Source: Paenalcaligenes sp021793095 (GTDB taxonomy: Bacteria > Pseudomonadota > Gammaproteobacteria > Burkholderiales > Burkholderiaceae_B). From it: a stretch of 64,000 bases of DNA. The stretch is from the NCBI GenBank assembly GCA_027317645.1, contig DAHVQS010000004.1, forward strand, positions 25,477-89,476, read 5' to 3'. Positions 40,139 through 49,305 of this stretch are shown here, in pieces; the stretch's first letter is position 1, and each line of letters starts with the position of its first letter. Below the pieces are notes generated by a model. The model was not told the origin of the DNA, searched no databases, and worked only from the letters and a program-made list of their open reading frames with translations. Both the position numbers and the translations under genes were made by a program.

Positions 40139-42405
40139 CGCAGCCGTATGTATCGTAGTCGTAGCGCATTGCTCACAACGAATACACTGGATAAAGCCAT
40201 CGCTATTGCACTATAGATAGGCGAAAACAGATGCCCTGAAAAATAAAACAGTGCGCCAGCAGCCAGCGGTATTAGCGCAACGTTGTATGCAAATGCCCAG
40301 AATAAATTTTGCTTGATATTGCGCAGTGTCAACCGAGCGAGTTGGATGCCGGTAAATATGTGTGAGAGCTTGGCGCCTAGCAATACTACGTCGGCTGATT
40401 CGATGGCGACATCGGTGCCACCACCAATAGCAATACCAATATCTGATTGAGCCAGAGCGGGCGCGTCATTGATGCCGTCACCCACAAACGCAGTCAGGCC
40501 GTCTTGGGCCTGCAGCATTTTGACGATTGAAGCCTTGTCATCGGGTTTTGTTTGCGCGTACACCCCGCTAATACCCAGTCTATCAGCAACATATTGAGCT
40601 GTTAAGGGGTGATCACCCGTAATCATTGTGCTTTTAATATGGTTATCTGTTAGCCATTTGATGACCTCTTTGGCTTCTTCACGGATGGGGTCATTAATGG
40701 TGAGCACACCTATCAGCTTTTGATCTCGAGCGATATATACTGGGGTTTGGCCTTGTTTCGCCCATGCATTAAAGCGTTCAGCAAACCGATCCGTATCGAT
40801 CTGTTGCGCTGCCATTAAATCAGCCGAACCCAAGAGGTAATGATGGTTATTTACCTTGGCCTCAACACCCAAGCCGGTGAGAGCCTGAAAAGCACTTGGT
40901 TCATCCCAGCGTAGGTTTCGTTCTTTTGCGGCAGCAACAATGGCTAATGCAATAGGGTGTTCCGAGTGGCTTTGCACTGCGGCGAGATCACTCAGGACAT
41001 CTTCTTTGTTTAAGCCGTCTGCGAGCTCTAAGTGGCTGAGGGTAGGCTCCCCAATGGTGAGGGTACCCGTTTTGTCAAAAGCGACGTTTTTAACTTGAGC
41101 CAGCTGTTGTAATGCTTGGCCCTGACGGAATAATACTCCGGTTTTGGCCGCACGGCCCGTGCCCACCATGATTGAGGTTGGTGTGGCGAGGCCCATCGCA
41201 CAAGGGCAGGCGACAATCAGTACCGCCACGGCATTCACGACCGCAATACTCAGCCCTCCTTGGTTAGAAATATAAGCCCAATAAATAAAGCTTGCCGCTG
41301 CAATGGCCAGCACAACGGGAACAAACCAGAGGGTAATTTTATCTACTAAAGCCTGAACGGGTAGTTTGTTTTCTTGGGCATTTTCAACAAGGCGAATGAT
41401 ATTGGCCAGTACCGACTCTTGCGGCAGGTGCGTGACCTTGACGCGGATAGAACTAGAGCCATTGAGCGTCCCCCCGATGACCTCGTCGCCAATTTCTTTA
41501 CGCACGGGCATCGATTCGCCTGTAATCATCATTTCGTTAATGTGACCAACGCCATCGATCACCACGCCATCTGCTGCAACAGTTTCGCCAGGCTGGACCA
41601 AAATTTCGTCATCTATGCGCAGTTGATCGATGGGCAATATTTGCCAATTGCCATCTCGATAGATGCGGGCACTGGCGCTTTGCAAACTCAGTAATTCTTG
41701 AATGGCTGCACCCGTTTGGCCTTTGGCTCGGGCTTCAAAATACTTGCCCAATAAGATCAGGGTAATGACCACTGCCGCCGCCTCAAAGTACAGATGTGCT
41801 GCACCTTCAGGGAGTAATTGAGGGGCCACTGTGGCAAAGGTAGAGTACAGCCAAGCACTGCCAGCACCAATGGCCACAAGGGTATTCATATCGGGTGCGC
41901 GCTGTGCTAATGCACGAAAACCCAAAGAGAAAAAGCTCCAGCCCGGAAATAAAATCACGAGTGTGGTGAGTACAAATTGAAAGTAAGCTAAAGAGCGTGC
42001 GGTAATAAAACTATGCAGCCAGTCACCAAATCCGGGGATAAGGTGTGCGCCCATATCTGTAATAAATACGGGCAAACTGAGTATCAAAGCAATAAAGAAA
42101 TTTTTCTTTTTTGTTTCAGCCTCATCATGCAGGGCAGTTTGAGTTGCAGCAAACACCTCTTCTTTGTTATCTGCGGTGATTTCTGTGGCATGAAAGCCTT
42201 TTTTATCAATGGCTGCGATCATATCAGTCACTGCAGCAGGGTGTGTGGGTTCAAGCTCAACATAGGCCTTTGCAGTCGCCAAGTTGACGGAAGCAAGCTT
42301 CACACCCGCCAGTTCTGTGAGCGCTCGCTCAACATGGCGCACACAGGCTGCACAATTCATGCCTTGCACCGAAAGTTGAACGGCATTAGATGTTTTGGTG
42401 TCCAT
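40135..42405 (-). CDS. copA: Copper-exporting P-type ATPase CopA
   Basis: Inner-membrane P1B-1 ATPase that pumps Cu(I) from the cytoplasm. It has one N-terminal heavy-metal domain (C18 and C21 in GMNCAAC), the membrane CPC motif at residues 400-402, the phosphorylated Asp444 in DKTGTLT, TGDHPLTA, and GDGINDAPAL. MALSSVFVVSNALRL near the C terminus is the Cu(I)-specific helix. The frame is open to 42429, but ATG 42405 with GAGG five bases upstream fits the family start (756 residues). It is divergent from copZ and coupled to cueR. Confidence 0.96.
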   Translation of the reverse strand: MDTKTSNAVQLSVQGMNCAACVRHVERALTELAGVKLASVNLATAKAYVELEPTHPAAVTDMIAAIDKKGFHATEITADNKEEVFAATQTALHDEAETKKKNFFIALILSLPVFITDMGAHLIPGFGDWLHSFITARSLAYFQFVLTTLVILFPGWSFFSLGFRALAQRAPDMNTLVAIGAGSAWLYSTFATVAPQLLPEGAAHLYFEAAAVVITLILLGKYFEARAKGQTGAAIQELLSLQSASARIYRDGNWQILPIDQLRIDDEILVQPGETVAADGVVIDGVGHINEMMITGESMPVRKEIGDEVIGGTLNGSSSIRVKVTHLPQESVLANIIRLVENAQENKLPVQALVDKITLWFVPVVLAIAAASFIYWAYISNQGGLSIAVVNAVAVLIVACPCAMGLATPTSIMVGTGRAAKTGVLFRQGQALQQLAQVKNVAFDKTGTLTIGEPTLSHLELADGLNKEDVLSDLAAVQSHSEHPIALAIVAAAKERNLRWDEPSAFQALTGLGVEAKVNNHHYLLGSADLMAAQQIDTDRFAERFNAWAKQGQTPVYIARDQKLIGVLTINDPIREEAKEVIKWLTDNHIKSTMITGDHPLTAQYVADRLGISGVYAQTKPDDKASIVKMLQAQDGLTAFVGDGINDAPALAQSDIGIAIGGGTDVAIESADVVLLGAKLSHIFTGIQLARLTLRNIKQNLFWAFAYNVALIPLAAGALFYFSGHLFSPIYSAIAMALSSVFVVSNALRLRYIRLR

Positions 42406-42437
42406 GCTAACCTCAAAAAAAATTTTCAATTTTCTAT

Positions 42438-42468
42438 ATTATGAACCTTACCCTAGGGTTAAGGTCAA
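42438..42468 (-). promoter_or_regulatory. copA promoter with MerR-type 19-bp spacer and operator
   Basis: On the minus strand, -35 TTGACC (42463-42468) and -10 CATAAT (42438-42443) are separated by 19 bp. The spacer holds an imperfect dyad at 42445-42465 with outer arms ACCTTA/TAAGGT around CCCTAGGG. A lengthened spacer with a central dyad is the hallmark of promoters activated by MerR-family proteins; the adjacent cueR is the obvious activator. Confidence 0.85.
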
Positions 42469-42576
42469 TGATTTTTAAAAAGAGTGTGGCCTTCAAGGTA
42501 AAGAGGACCGAGCGACGTGCAAGTGCTTGTGCTTTTTTATTTTGAATTGGTACTATTTGTGCTGCGGCGTAGGGTA

Positions 42577-42607
42577 TTCACTCGCCTTTAAGGGTAGGGT
42601 ATATAAA
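42577..42607 (+). promoter_or_regulatory. Possible copZ promoter with 19-bp spacer
   Basis: TTCACT (42577-42582), 19-bp spacer, TATAAA (42602-42607), with a near-palindromic CCTTTAAGG in the spacer. The geometry would suit CueR, but the -35 match is poor and the dyad off-centre. Confidence 0.35.
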
Positions 42608-42649
42608 CTACGCTGCGCTGATTCATTTTAATTTATGAGGGTAAGTATT

Positions 42650-42853
42650 ATGGCAATCAAATTTCAGATACCCGATATGACCTGCGGTCACTGCGTCAAC
42701 ACCATCACCAAAGCGATTCAAGACCAGTTTGCTCAAGCTCAGGTCGAGGCGGATGTGTCAACACACACCTTAACCGTAGGTAATGTTGAGGATGCTGCTG
42801 TATTAGAAAGTATTATTAAAGTAGAGGGATATTCACCTGCGCTCGAGCAGTAA
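42650..42853 (+). CDS. copZ: Copper chaperone (heavy-metal-associated domain), CopZ-like
   Basis: A single heavy-metal-associated domain of 67 residues. The metal site is C12 and C15 in DMTCGHCVNTI, followed by the ferredoxin-like pattern ending in EGYSPALEQ. In CopZ systems it carries Cu(I) in the cytoplasm to CopA or CueR. The frame is open from ATG 42635, but ATG 42650 with GAGGGT upstream fits the domain start. It is divergent from copA across 244 bases, which supports the copper assignment. Confidence 0.9.
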   Translation: MAIKFQIPDMTCGHCVNTITKAIQDQFAQAQVEADVSTHTLTVGNVEDAAVLESIIKVEGYSPALEQ

Positions 42854-42878
42854 CACGCAGAGAAAGTGAATTTTAATA

Positions 42879-42925
42879 GGGCCGTAGGGGAAGTTTAGCG
42901 TATTGACAATCAACGACTACGGCCC
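42879..42925. repeat. Inverted repeat between copZ and sco
   Basis: Perfect 9-bp arms GGGCCGTAG (42879-42887) and CTACGGCCC (42917-42925) around a 29-base loop, between the two convergent genes. There is no clear T tract, so termination is only possible. Confidence 0.45.
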
Positions 42926-42947
42926 ATTGCAGTGTTTACCCTTTTAT

Positions 42948-43640
42948 TTAAAACAGTTTTTGCACTGTTTCTATCAGATCATTGACGGATTCTGAATCTG
43001 ACGCAAGGTAACGTGCTTTACCTTTTTGATCAAAGATATAAATGCCTCGGCTGTGTGCAACCTCGTAGCGGTTTGGGTTATCGGCTGGCGGCTTTTCTAT
43101 TTGATAGGCCACACGATACCGGCGCGCCAAATCTGCGATTTGTTTTTCGCTACCAGATAAGCCTGTTGCGTATCGATCATCAAATGCCTCGACATAGGCT
43201 TGCAACATGTCCGGTTTGTCTCTGTGCGGGTCTACACTGACAAATAAAATGCGGGCTTTTTCAGCCTCATCACCGAGTTTTTCCATTACCTCGGCCAGTT
43301 GAGCCATGGTGGTGGGGCAAATATCGGGGCAATTAGCGTACCCAAAAAACATCATCACCACTTTGCCCTGGAAGTCATCTTGGGTGATGGTTTGATCATT
43401 GGCCCCTTGTAGAGAAAACTTGAGATCCGGCATGAACCCGCGAATGGTATGAATTTGGGTGTCGGCGGCCTGTGCCGATGGATGGGTGGGGCCCCCAAAA
43501 ATACAAGACAGCCCTAACAACCCGACCACCAAACCGCGCCGCAATGTACCGTGCAATGGCCCTCGGGTGGCGCTGCCCGCTGTCCGGGGCGAGCGCCTAC
43601 GCCAAGTATGTAAAATACCTAAACTGCGTGGCATGATCAT
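42948..43640 (-). CDS. SCO1/SenC family copper protein
   Basis: Thioredoxin-fold protein that delivers or reduces copper for assembly of cytochrome c oxidase CuA. The copper ligands are in YANCPDICPTTM (C104, C108) and the histidine in EVAHSRGIYIF (H196), all intact. An N-terminal basic stretch and hydrophobic segment (LVVGLLGLSCIFGG, about residues 37-50) anchor or export it. The start is uncertain: the frame is open to TTG 43655, and ATGs occur at 43640 and 43634; I chose 43640 (230 residues). It directly follows prlC and ends convergently with copZ. Confidence 0.9.
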   Translation of the reverse strand: MIMPRSLGILHTWRRRSPRTAGSATRGPLHGTLRRGLVVGLLGLSCIFGGPTHPSAQAADTQIHTIRGFMPDLKFSLQGANDQTITQDDFQGKVVMMFFGYANCPDICPTTMAQLAEVMEKLGDEAEKARILFVSVDPHRDKPDMLQAYVEAFDDRYATGLSGSEKQIADLARRYRVAYQIEKPPADNPNRYEVAHSRGIYIFDQKGKARYLASDSESVNDLIETVQKLF

Positions 43641-43657
43641 ATAATTAAACCCCAAGT

Positions 43658-45724
43658 TTAAGCGGCGGACTCTTGGACCAAACCACTATGGCGGAGCAGG
43701 GCCTCAGGGGTGGCATCGCGCCCTCTGAATGCCCTGAACGACTCAGCCGAGGGGCGAATCCCGCCAACAGCCAAAATCTCATCTAAAAAGCGCTGGCCTA
43801 CTTCGGGGACCAGGGTGCTTGGGCTGTTTTTCTCTTTGGCTGCTTCTTCAAATGCTGAGAAAGCATCCGCAGAGAGTACCTCGGCCCATTTATAGCTGTA
43901 GTAACCAGCGGCATAACCACCCGCAAATAGGTGTGAAAAATGATGCGGAAAGCGATGCCAGCTGGGTGGGAAAACCACTGCGACCTCTTGGCGGACGCTG
44001 TCCAGAGTATCCAATACCTCATCAATAGATAATCCGCGTGTTTGACTATGAATGAGCATGTCAAAGAGGGCAAACTCAATTTGGCGCACCATTTGCATGC
44101 CGCTGAGGAAGTTTTTGGCGGCCAGCATGCGCTCAAACAGTTCTTTTGGCAAGGGTTCTTGGGTATCTACATGTGATGACATGTCTTTTACCACGGACCA
44201 ATCCCAGCAAAAGTTTTCCATAAACTGAGAGGGCAATTCAATGGCATCCCATTCAACGGCAGAAAAGGCAGCGACATCCGGTTCGTCTACTTTGGACAGT
44301 AAATGGTGTAGGGCATGGCCACTCTCGTGGAACAGTGTAATGACATCATCATGAGTGAATAGAGCGGGCCGCCCATTTTGAGGCGCACTGAAATTACAAG
44401 TGAGATAGGCGATGGGCAGATAATCAGCACCCAGTGTATTGCGCCGACGATGCCTCTCGCTGCCGACCCAGGCACCACTTTGTTTGCCTTGGCGGGCATA
44501 GAGGTCGATGTATAGATAACCTACCGGTGCCCCTTTTTGTGACACCTCGTAGACCCGTGCATCTTGATGCCAAGTAGGGGCCTCTATTTGTTTAAATTGA
44601 GCACCGAAAAGATTTTCTGCCACTGAAAATAGGCCTTGTAAAACATGAGGCTCTGTAAAATATTGCTTGACCTCGTCCTCAGAGTAGTCATAGCGCGCTT
44701 TTTTCATTTGCTCTGAAACGTAGGCAACATCCCAAGGCTCAATCGCCTCGATGCCGAGCTCTTGTCGAGCAAAGTCGGTCAGGCTTTGAAAGTCGCTTTG
44801 CGCATAGGGCTTGGAACGCTCGGCGAGGTAGTGCAGAAACTCAGTGATTTGTTCCGCAGAGTCAGCCATTCGGGTTTGCAGCTGCAGTGCGGCAAAATGC
44901 TCAAAACCGAGCAACTCAGCCTCTTGGATGCGTAACTGCAATAGTTTTTCAATCGCTTGGCTATTGTCCCATTGGGTATCATCACTTTGGTCAGATGCAA
45001 TGGTAGCAAATGCTTTGTACAGTGTTTTACGTAACTCTTGGCGATGCGCATATTGCATCACGGGCAAATAGCAGGGCATTTGCAAAGTGAGTTTCCAGCC
45101 CTCTTTGCCGTCCTTTTCAGCGGCCTGCTGTGCGGCTGCCTTTACGTCGTCAGGGATGCCGTCTAATTGAGCCTCGTCTGTGATATATAAGGCCCAATGA
45201 TCGGTGCTGTCCAAAACGTTTTCAGAAAATTGCTGTGAAGTCGTTGCTTGTTCCTCTTGGTTTTTGGCAAAGAGTTCACGCTTTTGCTCATCTAATTCGG
45301 CACCCCCTAAAACGAAATTTTGTAAGGCGAGCTCAATCGCACGTTTTTTGGGTGCATCTAGAGACTGTTCATCGCTGGCTGCTGCCAAGGCCTTGTATTG
45401 GGCGTAAAGCTTTTGGTGTTGACCCATCCAAGTCGCAAAAGCACTGACTTTAGGCAGACATGCGTTGACAGCTTCGCGTAGTTCGGGGGTGTTGACCACA
45501 GCATTTAAATGTCTGCTAATTGACCAAGCGCGCCATAACTTTTCCGTGGCATCATGTAGTGCTTCGACCAAGGAATCCCAGGTAGGTTGCGGTTGCTCTA
45601 CTAGCTGTTCGATATCTTGGCGTGCATGAGCCAGTAGCATGTCCAGGGCCGGTTCTATGTGCTCTGGGCGGATGGCCTGATAGTCAATGAATTCATCAAT
45701 GGGTGCTAAAAGGGGATTTGTCAT
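43658..45724 (-). CDS. prlC: Oligopeptidase A (M3 metallopeptidase)
   Basis: Cytoplasmic zinc endopeptidase of the thimet oligopeptidase family that degrades signal peptides and other short peptides. The zinc site HExxH is in LFHESGHALHHLL, with the third ligand glutamate in SAVEWDAIELPSQFMENF. The length of 688 residues is normal (E. coli OpdA is 680). It follows folD by 11 bases and precedes sco by 17 bases on the same strand, so it belongs to the kinase-regulator-folD-prlC-sco run. Confidence 0.95.
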   Translation of the reverse strand: MTNPLLAPIDEFIDYQAIRPEHIEPALDMLLAHARQDIEQLVEQPQPTWDSLVEALHDATEKLWRAWSISRHLNAVVNTPELREAVNACLPKVSAFATWMGQHQKLYAQYKALAAASDEQSLDAPKKRAIELALQNFVLGGAELDEQKRELFAKNQEEQATTSQQFSENVLDSTDHWALYITDEAQLDGIPDDVKAAAQQAAEKDGKEGWKLTLQMPCYLPVMQYAHRQELRKTLYKAFATIASDQSDDTQWDNSQAIEKLLQLRIQEAELLGFEHFAALQLQTRMADSAEQITEFLHYLAERSKPYAQSDFQSLTDFARQELGIEAIEPWDVAYVSEQMKKARYDYSEDEVKQYFTEPHVLQGLFSVAENLFGAQFKQIEAPTWHQDARVYEVSQKGAPVGYLYIDLYARQGKQSGAWVGSERHRRRNTLGADYLPIAYLTCNFSAPQNGRPALFTHDDVITLFHESGHALHHLLSKVDEPDVAAFSAVEWDAIELPSQFMENFCWDWSVVKDMSSHVDTQEPLPKELFERMLAAKNFLSGMQMVRQIEFALFDMLIHSQTRGLSIDEVLDTLDSVRQEVAVVFPPSWHRFPHHFSHLFAGGYAAGYYSYKWAEVLSADAFSAFEEAAKEKNSPSTLVPEVGQRFLDEILAVGGIRPSAESFRAFRGRDATPEALLRHSGLVQESAA

Positions 45725-45735
45725 ACAGTTTACTT

Positions 45736-46620
45736 TTATGCGTGAGTGTTTGGGTTTGGTGCAGTGGCTCGTTGGGCATGTTTTTGAGCGGCCTCAAGGG
45801 TGTTGACCAGCAGCATGGCAATGGTCATGGGGCCTACGCCGCCGGGGACAGGGGTGATGGCCTGCGCAACTGGTTGGCAATCATCAAAATCAACATCACC
45901 CACCAAGCGTCCATCATCTAAACGATTAATGCCGACATCGATAATAACCGCGCCTGGTTTGATCATATCGCCGGTGATCATTTCAGGACGGCCCACGGCA
46001 GTGACTAAGATATCTGCACGACGGGTATGGGCAGCCAAATCGCGGGTTTTTGAATTGCAAATGGTCACGGTCGCGCCGGCCGCCTGCAAAAGTAAAGCAA
46101 TTGGTTTGCCAACAATATTGCTCGCACCCACGACGACGGCCTCGGCTCCCCATGCGGAAACACCTTCATTTTCCAGCATACGCATGATCCCATAGGGGGT
46201 GCAAGGCTTTATCTGTGGATTGCCAATCAATAAATGGCCCGCATTAATGACATGAAAACCATCCACATCTTTGGCGGGATCGATGGTGGCAATCACAGCA
46301 TTTTCATCTAAATGATCGGGTAAAGGCAGTTGAACCAAAATGCCATGAATTTCATCAGCCTCATTGAGTGCTTGAATTTGGGACAGTAGCTCATCTTGGC
46401 TGATGTCAGCTGGCAGTCGAATGACCTGGGAATGCATGCCCACTTGTTCACATGCCTTGGCTTTGTTGCGCACATAAATATGCGACGCGGGGTCATCCCC
46501 GACAATCACGACCGCTAAACCAGGGGTGATGTCTAAATTTTGAACGCCTTGGGCGACCTCGTTGCGCACCTGTTCGGACAGGGCACGACCATCTATTCGA
46601 CGGGCACTGTGTTCACTCAT
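45736..46620 (-). CDS. folD: Methylenetetrahydrofolate dehydrogenase / cyclohydrolase
   Basis: Bifunctional enzyme of one-carbon metabolism that oxidises 5,10-methylene-THF to methenyl-THF and hydrolyses it to 10-formyl-THF. The catalytic lysine lies in SHIYVRNKAKACEQVGMHS, the signature is EIHGILVQLPLPDHLDENAV, and the cofactor region reads VVVGASNIVGKPIALLL, followed by PVPGGVGPMTIAMLL. The length is 294 residues. Its ATG overlaps the response-regulator stop by four bases, an unexpected translational coupling of a housekeeping enzyme to a two-component system. Confidence 0.96.
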   Translation of the reverse strand: MSEHSARRIDGRALSEQVRNEVAQGVQNLDITPGLAVVIVGDDPASHIYVRNKAKACEQVGMHSQVIRLPADISQDELLSQIQALNEADEIHGILVQLPLPDHLDENAVIATIDPAKDVDGFHVINAGHLLIGNPQIKPCTPYGIMRMLENEGVSAWGAEAVVVGASNIVGKPIALLLQAAGATVTICNSKTRDLAAHTRRADILVTAVGRPEMITGDMIKPGAVIIDVGINRLDDGRLVGDVDFDDCQPVAQAITPVPGGVGPMTIAMLLVNTLEAAQKHAQRATAPNPNTHA

Positions 46621-47246
46621 GTTGTTTCTTCTCCGGTAGGGGCTAGTGCAATTTTCATCAGATCAGCGACTGTAGTGACCTCTAGTTTTTCCATAATATT
46701 GGCGCGATGCGCTTCAACGGTTTTAATGCTGATATCCAAGTCACCAGCGATTTGCTTGTTTAACCGTCCGGCGACGATTCGTTCAAGTACCTGTTGCTCG
46801 CGAGCGGTCAAACGTGCGAGCACCTCCTCGTGTTGGATGCGCTCTTGTTCTCTTTCGAATTGCTCGACAGCAATGTCAATCATCCGCGCCACAATCGTAC
46901 GTAGCTCTGCTTCGTTAAAGGGCTTTTCTAAAAAATCAATGGCGCCTTTTTTCATCGTGCTGACCGCCATGGGGACATCGCCATGCCCTGTGATAAACAC
47001 CATAGGAATATTGACATTACGAGCGATGAGGGCTTCCTGGAGCTCGAGGCCACTCATGCCAGGCATGCGTACATCAACAATCAGCACGCACAGCTGTTTG
47101 GTGTCGTAGCTATTTAAAAAGGCCTCAGCCGAGGCATAGCATTTGACCTGATAACCATTGGCCTCAAGTAACCAGCGCAGAGAGTCTCGGACTGCCTCAT
47201 CATCGTCAATGATAAAGATGTTGCACTGGTTGTGGTTACTACTCAT
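46617..47246 (-). CDS. FixJ-type response regulator
   Basis: Receiver plus LuxR-type DNA-binding regulator of 209 residues. The phosphoacceptor is Asp58 in CVLIVDVRMPGMSG, the acidic pocket is IIDDDEAVRDSL, and the conserved Lys is in FLEKPF. The helix-turn-helix is in the C-terminal 65 residues (LTAREQQVLERIVAGRLNKQ, then KTVEAHRANIMEKL). A Glu/Gln-rich helix links the domains. It overlaps the kinase gene upstream and folD downstream by four bases each. Its targets are not identifiable; the divergent aceE promoter is the nearest candidate. Confidence 0.92.
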   Translation of the reverse strand: MSSNHNQCNIFIIDDDEAVRDSLRWLLEANGYQVKCYASAEAFLNSYDTKQLCVLIVDVRMPGMSGLELQEALIARNVNIPMVFITGHGDVPMAVSTMKKGAIDFLEKPFNEAELRTIVARMIDIAVEQFEREQERIQHEEVLARLTAREQQVLERIVAGRLNKQIAGDLDISIKTVEAHRANIMEKLEVTTVADLMKIALAPTGEETT

Positions 47247-49027
47247 GCTTGTATCTCCTTGGAAATTTGCGTTACCGCTTGGACATTGGGCTCATCTTGT
47301 GAATGGGATTCGTCGGGCTGGCCGCTCGGTAAACTAAACCGAAAGATTGTACCCCCTTGGGGGTTTGGAGTCGCCCAGAGACGCCCATGATGCGATTCGA
47401 TAATGGTACGACAAATGTTTAGCCCCATGCCTAGACCTTCGGATTTAGTGCTGTAAAAAGGCTCAAACAGGCGCTCAGGGTCTTTGAGGCCGCAGCCGCG
47501 ATCGATCACTGCTACTTCTACATGTTGGTTAAACAAGCTGACCTCAACATGTAAAGTATGATAGTCGCTTTGCTCCATCGCCTCGATAGCATTTTTTAGT
47601 AAATTTAATAAAACCTGCTCGATAAGAATAGGGTCTGCTACCACATACGGAGGTGTTGCAGGTAAATGTGTCTGTATGGCTACCTGACGCTTGCGAGCGT
47701 CTATATCAGCAAACCCTACTGCATTATCTAATATATCCAATAAGCTGACAATTTGTCGTTTTGGCTCACTGCGTTTTACAAACTCGCGGATACGACGAAT
47801 GATTTTACCGGCACGCTCGGCTTGGTGGGCTGTTTTTTCCAATGCCTCGATGAGCTGCTCAGGCTGTGCTTGCTCGGCGCGCACCATCGCCACGGCCGCC
47901 ATGCAGTAATTACTGATGGCTGTCAGTGGCTGGTTTAATTCATGGGCGAGCGATGAGGCCATCTCACCCATTGTGGTGAGACGGCTGGTCAACTGAGCTT
48001 TTTCCTGTTGTACACGGGATTCTTCTTCGTGCTCTCGGCGTTGTGTAATATCGCGCGCTACTTGCAGCCGTACTTTTGTGCCGTCTGTCCAAGTGAGGAA
48101 ACGGTGTTGGACTTCAAACCAGCGTTCGGCAGATAGTGAATAGATTTCTAGGGTTTGATCTGCAAAACGGTTGAGACGGTTGCCCATCAATTCGGCATGA
48201 CCCACGGTTTGGGCACCAAAATAGCGTCTGTAAGTACGATTGGCAAAAAGTAGTTCGAGCCCGCCTGGGCTGTCTGTGACCACAGAGATGGCATCATCGA
48301 GACCCTCGAGTACCGTCATAAAACGTTCATGAGCGGCTGTTAACGCCTCGCGGATCCGTTTGGGCTCGGTAATATCTGTCATGGAGGTCATCCAGCCAAT
48401 TTGTTTACCGTTTGGATCCCGTAAGGGCGAAACATACATGCGTGCTGTAAATCTAGAACCATCCCGGCGCTGAGCCTCGACCTCGAGACCGCTACTTGGG
48501 GTGCGGCCCGAGAGTAAGATGTCGAGAGTCTCTTGATGGTGTTCAAAACGATTGGGAATCCAATACGGAAAAGGGGCGGTGCGACCAATGAGGTCGGCCT
48601 CATTCCAACCGATCATGCGGCAAAAGGCAGGATTCACATAAGCAATACGCCCATCCATATCAAACACACGCATGCCCGTCGACATGGAGTTTTCCATCGC
48701 GCGTCTAAAACTGGTTTCAGCGATTAAAGCAGCCTCGGCACGTGTTCTAAAGCGAGTGTAATTCCATAAAGCCAAGAGGCTGAGGACAATCAAAAAAGAA
48801 AGTGCAACAACCACCCAAAAAAGGCGTTGTTGACGTGTTTCTTGATCGATGGTGATAAACATCACGCTATCGCTTTGTAGTTGTTGGAGCCAGAAAAACA
48901 CCCCCATGACACATAGATACAAAAAAAGCACGATAACCGGCGTCAACCAGTAAAAACTGCGCCGACTCTGACGTGCTTGATCGTAAAAAGTGGTAGGGAT
49001 AAGCGATTGTTTAGATTGATTAGACAT
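47243..49027 (-). CDS. Membrane PAS sensor histidine kinase, FixL/DctS-like
   Basis: Sensor kinase of 594 residues. Two membrane helices (about 26-48 and 69-90) enclose a short periplasmic loop of about 20 residues, so sensing is probably cytoplasmic or within the membrane. Two PAS domains follow (about 107-220 and 233-330), then the phosphoacceptor His362 in SSLAHELNQPLTAIS and the ATPase domain with NLLKNAIEAM, DRGCG and GLGMGLNICRTIIESHHG. The HELNQPL box is that of the FixL/DctS/TtrS class. I see no heme-binding signature that would prove oxygen sensing. It is divergent from aceE and coupled to the regulator gene. Confidence 0.92.
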   Translation of the reverse strand: MSNQSKQSLIPTTFYDQARQSRRSFYWLTPVIVLFLYLCVMGVFFWLQQLQSDSVMFITIDQETRQQRLFWVVVALSFLIVLSLLALWNYTRFRTRAEAALIAETSFRRAMENSMSTGMRVFDMDGRIAYVNPAFCRMIGWNEADLIGRTAPFPYWIPNRFEHHQETLDILLSGRTPSSGLEVEAQRRDGSRFTARMYVSPLRDPNGKQIGWMTSMTDITEPKRIREALTAAHERFMTVLEGLDDAISVVTDSPGGLELLFANRTYRRYFGAQTVGHAELMGNRLNRFADQTLEIYSLSAERWFEVQHRFLTWTDGTKVRLQVARDITQRREHEEESRVQQEKAQLTSRLTTMGEMASSLAHELNQPLTAISNYCMAAVAMVRAEQAQPEQLIEALEKTAHQAERAGKIIRRIREFVKRSEPKRQIVSLLDILDNAVGFADIDARKRQVAIQTHLPATPPYVVADPILIEQVLLNLLKNAIEAMEQSDYHTLHVEVSLFNQHVEVAVIDRGCGLKDPERLFEPFYSTKSEGLGMGLNICRTIIESHHGRLWATPNPQGGTIFRFSLPSGQPDESHSQDEPNVQAVTQISKEIQA

Positions 49028-49105
49028 ATCTACTGACTATAGTGCGTTTGCCTCTATTGTATGCGACTAACGTCTAGATGTAATGCGATGATTTCGGTTA
49101 AAGAG

Positions 49106-49120
49106 GGCATAAAATATGCC
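49106..49120. repeat. Small perfect dyad upstream of aceE
   Basis: GGCATA (49106-49111), AAA, TATGCC (49115-49120), about 50 bases upstream of the aceE -35 box and 80 bases from the divergent kinase gene. It may be an operator for either gene, but it is short. Confidence 0.4.
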
Positions 49121-49167
49121 TATTTATTCCATAATATGAAAAACAACCTCGCTAAGTGGAATTTAGC

Positions 49168-49196
49168 TTGAGTCAGGTGCGCTTATTCCCTAAAAT
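49168..49196 (+). promoter_or_regulatory. aceE promoter
   Basis: TTGAGT (49168-49173), 17-bp spacer, TAAAAT (49191-49196). This leaves a leader of about 100 bases before ATG 49306, preceded by GGAG. No PdhR-type site (AATTGGTnnnACCAATT) is visible. Confidence 0.65.
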
Positions 49197-49305
49197 GAAG
49201 CGTGGGTAAAAATACATTACATCCAAAAAGAATTTCCCTGCTTTTCTTTGGTTGCCCAAAAGGCTTATGCCACAGAAAACTGACATCAACATTTGGAGAC
49301 GCCTT

